A stretch of 64,000 bases of DNA from the NCBI GenBank assembly GCA_016716085.1, contig JADJWY010000005.1, positions 248,001 to 312,000 of the forward strand. Reading direction: 5' to 3'. The notes below the pieces were generated by a model that worked only from the letters and a program-made list of their open reading frames with translations, ran no database searches and was not told the origin of the DNA. The stretch comes from Hahellaceae bacterium (GTDB taxonomy: Bacteria; Pseudomonadota; Gammaproteobacteria; Pseudomonadales; Oleiphilaceae). The position numbers were made by a program, and so were the translations under genes. This document shows positions 59,374 to 64,000 of this stretch, piece after piece (positions within the stretch are counted from its first letter, which is position 1; every line of letters begins with the position of its first letter).

Positions 59374-59472
59374 TCAACAAGTTACGCACAAAAACAAAAC
59401 GCTGCCCATCCAATCAAGTGTAAAAAAAATTGCCTGATCGAAGATAGCTGCGTAAAAAAAACTGACACTTAG

Positions 59473-60876
59473 TTAGACAGCGGTCTGTAAATTGTTCGCC
59501 AGCGCCTGCATTTCTTCTGACATGGCGAGGAGTTCGCTGATTACCTTTTCCGCCGTTTCAGGGTCGAGTCCCAGAGTCTCCCATAGTGACTGAGGAATAG
59601 GCTGCACAGGCCCATCACTAACACCCTTCTGGCGCAGCAATTGCTGAGCAAGGAATAACAAACTGGCATACGCCGCATACTCGCCGGTGTAGAAGGGGTT
59701 CTTCTGGTAACGCAGTGCGGTAACGATTTCTTCAGGCATGTTCCAGACTTTCATCAACATACTGCCAATCTGCTCTCGCGTTATGCCCAAAAGGTGATGC
59801 TCGCAGTTCTCAGGGTCAACCTGACGGTTGACCTCGACGGAGCGACAGACAAGAGAGAAATGGGGTGGAAACACATGCGCCAGCACCAGGTAGCCATAAT
59901 TGTGCAGAAGACCTGCAAGGTAGGTCAGGCCATATTCAGGGCGCTTTTCTTTCGGCATCGCCGTCGTCAGTGCACCGCACAGCGTCGCCGTCCAGACCGC
60001 CTGCTCCCAGTAGGGGGTATAGCCCTCTGCAGCGTCCTTCGGCAGGTTCAGGGTTCGCCCAAGCGATAGCCCCATTGCAAGATTCATTACCAGTTCAAAG
60101 CCCAACACCCGAACGATCGCATCCTGTACCGAGCGGATCTTACCTGGCGCGGCATAAAAGCTTGATCGCGCCCAGCTGACCAGCTGCGCCGCGAGGCTGG
60201 GGTCAGTTTCCACAATGTCCGCCAGGTCAGACACGCCCGCGTCGGGATCCACGCGCAACTTGATAATACGGCGTGCGGTTTCAGGCAGAGGGGGCATCTC
60301 CAGTGTATCTTCCAGGCGCTTTTGAATACGCAGCGTTGTAAAGCTTTGGATCGCCTGCTTGATCTGATCAGAGTCCTGCTGAGGGTCACTGTGATTTACC
60401 CGGATCTGCGGCAACCTGACCAGACAACTCAGACTCTTGGCTCTGACACGTTTCATTAGCCAGGCAAATACACTCTGGTCCACCTGAAGCATTTTATCTG
60501 GGCTGTCAGAGGCCACACACAGTTTATCCAGCTCATAGACCGAGGGGTCGACAATGACCGGCAAGCCATTCAGATTGGGGATGACTGGCAGTTCCTGCCA
60601 GCCACATTTGGCCATCAGCGCCTGCTGTTCCTGCAGCGGCAGGCAGCGCAGCTCCCGGCTAAGCTCAATATTGATACGTTCAAGGTCAACCAGCCCACTT
60701 TCTGGAACAATCAGATGCACGCGCCCATAGCCATCATGCAGAACGCATGCTCTCACCCGCTGTTCACGCGGCGCCTGGCGTGCATCAACAAGGCTTATCT
60801 GGCCGGTCGGCCCACCTGTATCCGCACATTCATTCGAATAATCATTAAGTAAACGGGACACAGACCCTGGCAGCAT
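59473..60876 (-). CDS. YbaK-like/HDOD domain protein
   Basis: The protein has 467 residues from the ATG at 60876, with AGGGGA 8 bases upstream; a GTG two codons earlier is too close to that site. The N-terminal half (about 1-165) resembles the YbaK/aminoacyl-tRNA deacylase-associated fold (SLVDARQAPREQRVRACVLHD, HLIVPESGLVDLERI). The C-terminal part (about 200-460) is HDOD (LPPLPETARRI-type start MPPLPETARRIIKLRVDPDAG, and GLLHNYGYLVLAHVFP). The fusion is annotated in Pseudomonas-like genomes, but its role is not established. It lies between recG and the terminator at 59188. Confidence 0.82.
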   Translation of the reverse strand: MLPGSVSRLLNDYSNECADTGGPTGQISLVDARQAPREQRVRACVLHDGYGRVHLIVPESGLVDLERINIELSRELRCLPLQEQQALMAKCGWQELPVIPNLNGLPVIVDPSVYELDKLCVASDSPDKMLQVDQSVFAWLMKRVRAKSLSCLVRLPQIRVNHSDPQQDSDQIKQAIQSFTTLRIQKRLEDTLEMPPLPETARRIIKLRVDPDAGVSDLADIVETDPSLAAQLVSWARSSFYAAPGKIRSVQDAIVRVLGFELVMNLAMGLSLGRTLNLPKDAAEGYTPYWEQAVWTATLCGALTTAMPKEKRPEYGLTYLAGLLHNYGYLVLAHVFPPHFSLVCRSVEVNRQVDPENCEHHLLGITREQIGSMLMKVWNMPEEIVTALRYQKNPFYTGEYAAYASLLFLAQQLLRQKGVSDGPVQPIPQSLWETLGLDPETAEKVISELLAMSEEMQALANNLQTAV

Positions 60877-60947
60877 GAACACGATCCCCTGACGACGGAA
60901 ATTCTTTTTAAGCCTCTAAAGCATAGCAGGCTTTGAATCACTGTCGC

Positions 60948-63041
60948 TTAAACCTGGGCATATTGTACTCGCACGCCCAACCAACGCTGAATCAGCCCGT
61001 CAACGGCAGGCGACGCTTCTGGCAGTGCACTGGCAAGATCCCGAACAGACTCCAGCCAATGCCCATCGCGCTCCAGGTCGGCGATACGGAATCCAGCAAC
61101 GCCAGTTTGCCGTGTTCCCAGCAATTCACCCGGTCCACGCAGCTCCAGATCACGCTCAGCAATATAAAAGCCGTCCTGCGACTCTCTCAGCGCCTGCAGA
61201 CGACTGCGTGCATTCTGTGACAAAGGCGCATGGTAGAGCAGCAAACAATAACTCTGATGAATACCCCGCCCTACCCGTCCTCGCAATTGGTGAAGCTGCG
61301 CCAACCCCAGCCTTTCCGGGTTTTCAATCACCATCAAACTGGCATTGGGCACATCAACGCCGACCTCGATCACCGTCGTAGCCACTAACAGTTGCAAATT
61401 ATTTGCGGCAAATTGCTCCATGACGGCCGCCTTTTCTGTCCCTGCCAGACGTCCATGAACCAGCCCAACGGTGACGTCAGGCAGTTGTTCATGTAAATAC
61501 TGTGCCGTCACTTCGGCGGCCTGACATTGCAGCGCGTCAGACTCTTCGATCAGTGTGCAGACCCAATAGACCTGCCGACCTTCACGACACGCCAGACGCA
61601 CCCGCTCAACAACCTCCTCACGGCGGCTATCCGCTACTGCACGTGTCACGATCGGCGAACGACCAGGGGGCAGCTCATCAATGACAGAGGTGTCCAGATC
61701 TGCATAGGCACTCATTGCGAGTGTGCGGGGAATGGGGGTCGCCGTCATGATCAATTGATGGGGCACACTGTCACGCCCCTTGGCTTGCAAGGCCAGTCGC
61801 TGATGCACCCCAAACCGGTGCTGTTCATCGACGATGACCAGTGCAAGTCGGGCAAACTCGACCTCCTCCTGAAACAACGCATGCGTCCCCACCACCATCG
61901 TCGCCTCACCTGATTGGACCCGCTCGAGCGCCTCACGGCGTTCGCGCACCTTTTGCTTACCACTGACCCAGACAACGGTATACCCCAGGGGCTCAAACCA
62001 GCGCTTCATATTATTCAAATGCTGCTCAGCCAGAATTTCAGTCGGCGCCATCAGCGCACACTGTTGACCGCACGCCATGACGGTAAGTGCCGAGAGTGCC
62101 GCAACGACCGTTTTACCCGATCCGACATCCCCCTGAACCAACCGAAGCATCGGAACAGACTGCCCAAGATCCGCGCGAATTTCAGCCAGCACCCGCTCCT
62201 GCGCAGCAGTCAAACCAAAAGGCAGGCGCTGCCTGAACGCCTGATCTTCCTGCCCCGGTGCGTTGAAGGTCTGGGCCTGACGGGACTGGATTTCCCGGCG
62301 AAGCTTCAGCAGGCTCAGATGATGGGCTACCAATTCCTCAAACGCCAGGCGATCACGCGCCGGATTGCCGCTCTCAAGTGTAAACACCTGATCGACCCTG
62401 GGCTGATGGACCTGAAAAAGCGCGGCATTTAATGACGGCAGGCGCAGTGCGGCCATGCGTCGTTCTGGCAACCAGTCCTGCACCGGCTGAGATTTCAACT
62501 GCGCCAGGGCTTGCGCTACAAGGCCCTGCAAGCGACGCTGCGCAAGCCCTTCGACAGCCGGATAGATCGGCAAGAGCGCATCCGCCACCTCTGCTGGCTG
62601 ACCGGGTTCAAGCACCCGACACTCGGGGTGGTACATTTCGTAGCCCGAGCGCCCCATACGAACCTCACCGTAACAACGAAAGTGACTACCCGGGACAAAG
62701 CGTGCCTGCTGCGCCTTGTTGAAGGCATAAAATCGCAAGGCCAACTGTCCGGTCGCATCCCGCAGGCGCACAAAAAGGCTGCGACGACGGCCAGGTTCTA
62801 TTCGAGCCTCAACTACCTCGCCTTCAACCTGGGCGGGCTGACCGGGCAGAAGCTGGGCAATCGAATGGATTCGTGTCCGATCCTCATACCGTAGCGGTAA
62901 ATGAAAAAGCAAGTCTTGTACGGTATGAATGCCAAGCCGATTGAGTGAGACCTGTAATGCCGGCCCCACTCCTTTCAGGCTGGAAACCGGTCGAGTCTCT
63001 AAACGGCTTTGCGTTATCTCGGATGACTCAGCGGGACTCAT
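60948..63041 (-). CDS. recG: ATP-dependent DNA helicase RecG
   Basis: The protein has 697 residues from the ATG at 63041, which overlaps the end of oxyR by 14 bases. It rescues stalled forks and branch-migrates Holliday junctions. The wedge/OB domain (about 1-200) starts with SSLKGVGPALQVSLNRLGI. The superfamily 2 motor shows Walker A VQGDVGSGKTVVAALSAL (about 300), VDEQHRFGVHQR (about 401), TATPIPRTLAM (about 432), VGLVHGRL and QLRGRVGRG. The family length is about 690. Confidence 0.97.
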   Translation of the reverse strand: MSPAESSEITQSRLETRPVSSLKGVGPALQVSLNRLGIHTVQDLLFHLPLRYEDRTRIHSIAQLLPGQPAQVEGEVVEARIEPGRRRSLFVRLRDATGQLALRFYAFNKAQQARFVPGSHFRCYGEVRMGRSGYEMYHPECRVLEPGQPAEVADALLPIYPAVEGLAQRRLQGLVAQALAQLKSQPVQDWLPERRMAALRLPSLNAALFQVHQPRVDQVFTLESGNPARDRLAFEELVAHHLSLLKLRREIQSRQAQTFNAPGQEDQAFRQRLPFGLTAAQERVLAEIRADLGQSVPMLRLVQGDVGSGKTVVAALSALTVMACGQQCALMAPTEILAEQHLNNMKRWFEPLGYTVVWVSGKQKVRERREALERVQSGEATMVVGTHALFQEEVEFARLALVIVDEQHRFGVHQRLALQAKGRDSVPHQLIMTATPIPRTLAMSAYADLDTSVIDELPPGRSPIVTRAVADSRREEVVERVRLACREGRQVYWVCTLIEESDALQCQAAEVTAQYLHEQLPDVTVGLVHGRLAGTEKAAVMEQFAANNLQLLVATTVIEVGVDVPNASLMVIENPERLGLAQLHQLRGRVGRGIHQSYCLLLYHAPLSQNARSRLQALRESQDGFYIAERDLELRGPGELLGTRQTGVAGFRIADLERDGHWLESVRDLASALPEASPAVDGLIQRWLGVRVQYAQV

Positions 63042-63978
63042 GAGCAAGAGCTACCTTGGGCATGACACGGCACTGTCCTGCCGCCAGGCCTAGCATGTCG
63101 ATGGCCTTGGGCCGGGGAAAGGTTACCCGCCAGGCGAGCCCCACCGTTCGAAAGGGGGCCGGAGATGCAAACGGACGCACGGTAATCAAACCGGGAGGAT
63201 AACGATCCTGCCCTGCGGCGGACAGAGGAAGAACGGAGATACCGAGCCCGGATGCCACCATATGACGAATGGTTTCGAGTGAGCTGCCCTCAGTCACGAG
63301 GCTGCGGGTGGGTTCCTTGCGAGACGGCGCGTTCAGTTTCTGCAACAGATCAGGACAGGCCTCCAACACCTGATCCCGAAAACAGTGCCCGGGGCCCAGC
63401 AGCAGCAGGTCTTCTGCCGACAGCTGCTCACTGTTAATTTCATCAAAACGACTCAGCGGATGTCCGGCAGGCATCAACACCACAAATGGCTCATCGTACA
63501 GAGGCAAGGTTACGACCTCCGGCTCATTGAATGGCAACGCGACAATGATGGCATCCAGTTCGGACTGGCGCAGTTTTTCACGCAGCACAGCCGTGTAATT
63601 TTCCTCAATGTAAAGAGGCATGCGGGGCGCCGCACGGTGCAGCTCCGGCAGCAGATGCGGAAACAGGTAAGGCCCGATGGTGTAAATCGCACCGACTCTG
63701 AGGGGCGCGTTAAGCTGATCCTTCCCGACCGAGGCGATGTCACGGATCACACTCACCTGATCCAGCACCCGTTGTGCCTGACGCACAACCTGAAGCCCGG
63801 TCTCGGTGACGGTAATGTGACTCTTGCTCCGCTCAAACAGCGTGACCTCAAGCTCTTCTTCAAGCTTTTTCACGGCCACACTCAGGGTTGGCTGACTGAC
63901 ATGACAGCGTTCGGCTGCCTTGCCGAAGTGCTTTTCTTCTGCCAGGGTGACGATGTATCGAAGCTCGGTCAGGGTCAT
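63028..63978 (-). CDS. oxyR: hydrogen-peroxide-responsive LysR regulator OxyR
   Basis: The 316-residue LysR regulator has its HTH in LRYIVTLAEEKHFGKAAERCHVSQPTLSVAVKKLEEELEVTLFER (about 6-50). The redox pair is visible as GPGHCFRDQVLEACPD (Cys about 199 and 208), which forms the disulfide on peroxide exposure. AAGGAG precedes the ATG. The order oxyR-recG is typical of Pseudomonas-like genomes, and the overlap suggests cotranscription. Confidence 0.95.
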   Translation of the reverse strand: MTLTELRYIVTLAEEKHFGKAAERCHVSQPTLSVAVKKLEEELEVTLFERSKSHITVTETGLQVVRQAQRVLDQVSVIRDIASVGKDQLNAPLRVGAIYTIGPYLFPHLLPELHRAAPRMPLYIEENYTAVLREKLRQSELDAIIVALPFNEPEVVTLPLYDEPFVVLMPAGHPLSRFDEINSEQLSAEDLLLLGPGHCFRDQVLEACPDLLQKLNAPSRKEPTRSLVTEGSSLETIRHMVASGLGISVLPLSAAGQDRYPPGLITVRPFASPAPFRTVGLAWRVTFPRPKAIDMLGLAAGQCRVMPKVALAHESR

Positions 63979-64000
63979 GGTAACTCCTTGGTCACACGGC

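Noticed and set aside
59290..59400. A second CrcZ-like RNA on the plus strand (A/C-rich stretch)
   Set aside because: It is A/C-rich, but no sigma-54 promoter, no enhancer and no plus-strand terminator are seen; the terminator here faces the minus strand.

Overview
The window looks like chromosomal DNA of a moderate-GC gammaproteobacterium from the Pseudomonadales/Oceanospirillales side of the class. The evidence is gene order and system content, not a database match. The order dksA-gluQ-(small membrane ORF)-cbrA-cbrB-[sRNA]-pcnB-folK-panB-panC-pgi, the rpsU-yqeY-dnaG-rpoD operon followed by tRNA-Ile(CAU), the anmK-erpA-bactofilin-DUF6776-argC block, an LpoP-like lipoprotein beside PBP1b, and oxyR-recG all resemble Pseudomonas-like genomes. 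No rRNA, CRISPR array, insertion sequence or integrase was seen.

Layout. Positions 1-4 kb, mostly minus strand: the 3' end of anmK, an exported DsrE-like protein, erpA, a bactofilin, a DUF6776 membrane protein and argC. 4-7.6 kb: a ClC chloride channel, hemJ and hemL. 7.6-10.5 kb: lpoP and mrcB on the minus strand. 10.5-13.7 kb: a fused phosphotransferase/P-loop kinase, a pentapeptide protein, a cyclic-nucleotide-domain protein and a Rieske ferredoxin. 13.8-26 kb: dksA, gluQ, the CbrAB two-component system, a CrcZ-like sRNA locus, pcnB, folK, panBC and pgi. 25.5-28.1 kb: a second divergent folK with folB, then plsY and tsaD. 28.2-33 kb: the macromolecular synthesis operon and a tRNA.

From 33 to 44.7 kb there is an accessory defence-type island just after the tRNA. 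It holds a Cro-like regulator, hsdR, an OLD-like ATPase, hsdM, a broken or half-length hsdS, a GHKL-ATPase/nuclease-like protein, a Schlafen AlbA_2/GHKL protein, and a ParD-like/zeta toxin-antitoxin pair. A cluster of ATTACGC/GCGTAAT inverted repeats precedes the regulator, and one more copy precedes the GHKL gene. This suggests that both operons are under one control.

From 44.7 kb to the end: a GlxA/AraC regulator with a divergent alpha/beta hydrolase, rarA, sco1 and a PCu(A)C copper chaperone, the molybdopterin genes moaB-moeA-moaD, an HDOD-GAF protein, a stand-alone Hpt protein, a four-helix membrane protein, a 1206-residue 7TMR-DISM hybrid kinase, an acyl-CoA desaturase, a YbaK-HDOD protein, recG and oxyR.

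The two strongest non-routine signals are these. (1) The carbon-catabolite locus: a perfect TGTTAC-N14-GTAACA enhancer, a sigma-54 promoter and an A/C-rich CrcZ-like sRNA lie between cbrB and pcnB, while cbrB itself carries a one-base frameshift that cuts off its Fis-type DNA-binding domain. (2) The defence island, with its paired GHKL ATPases, its shared operator and an hsdS that a single G deletion in a GGGG tract would restore.
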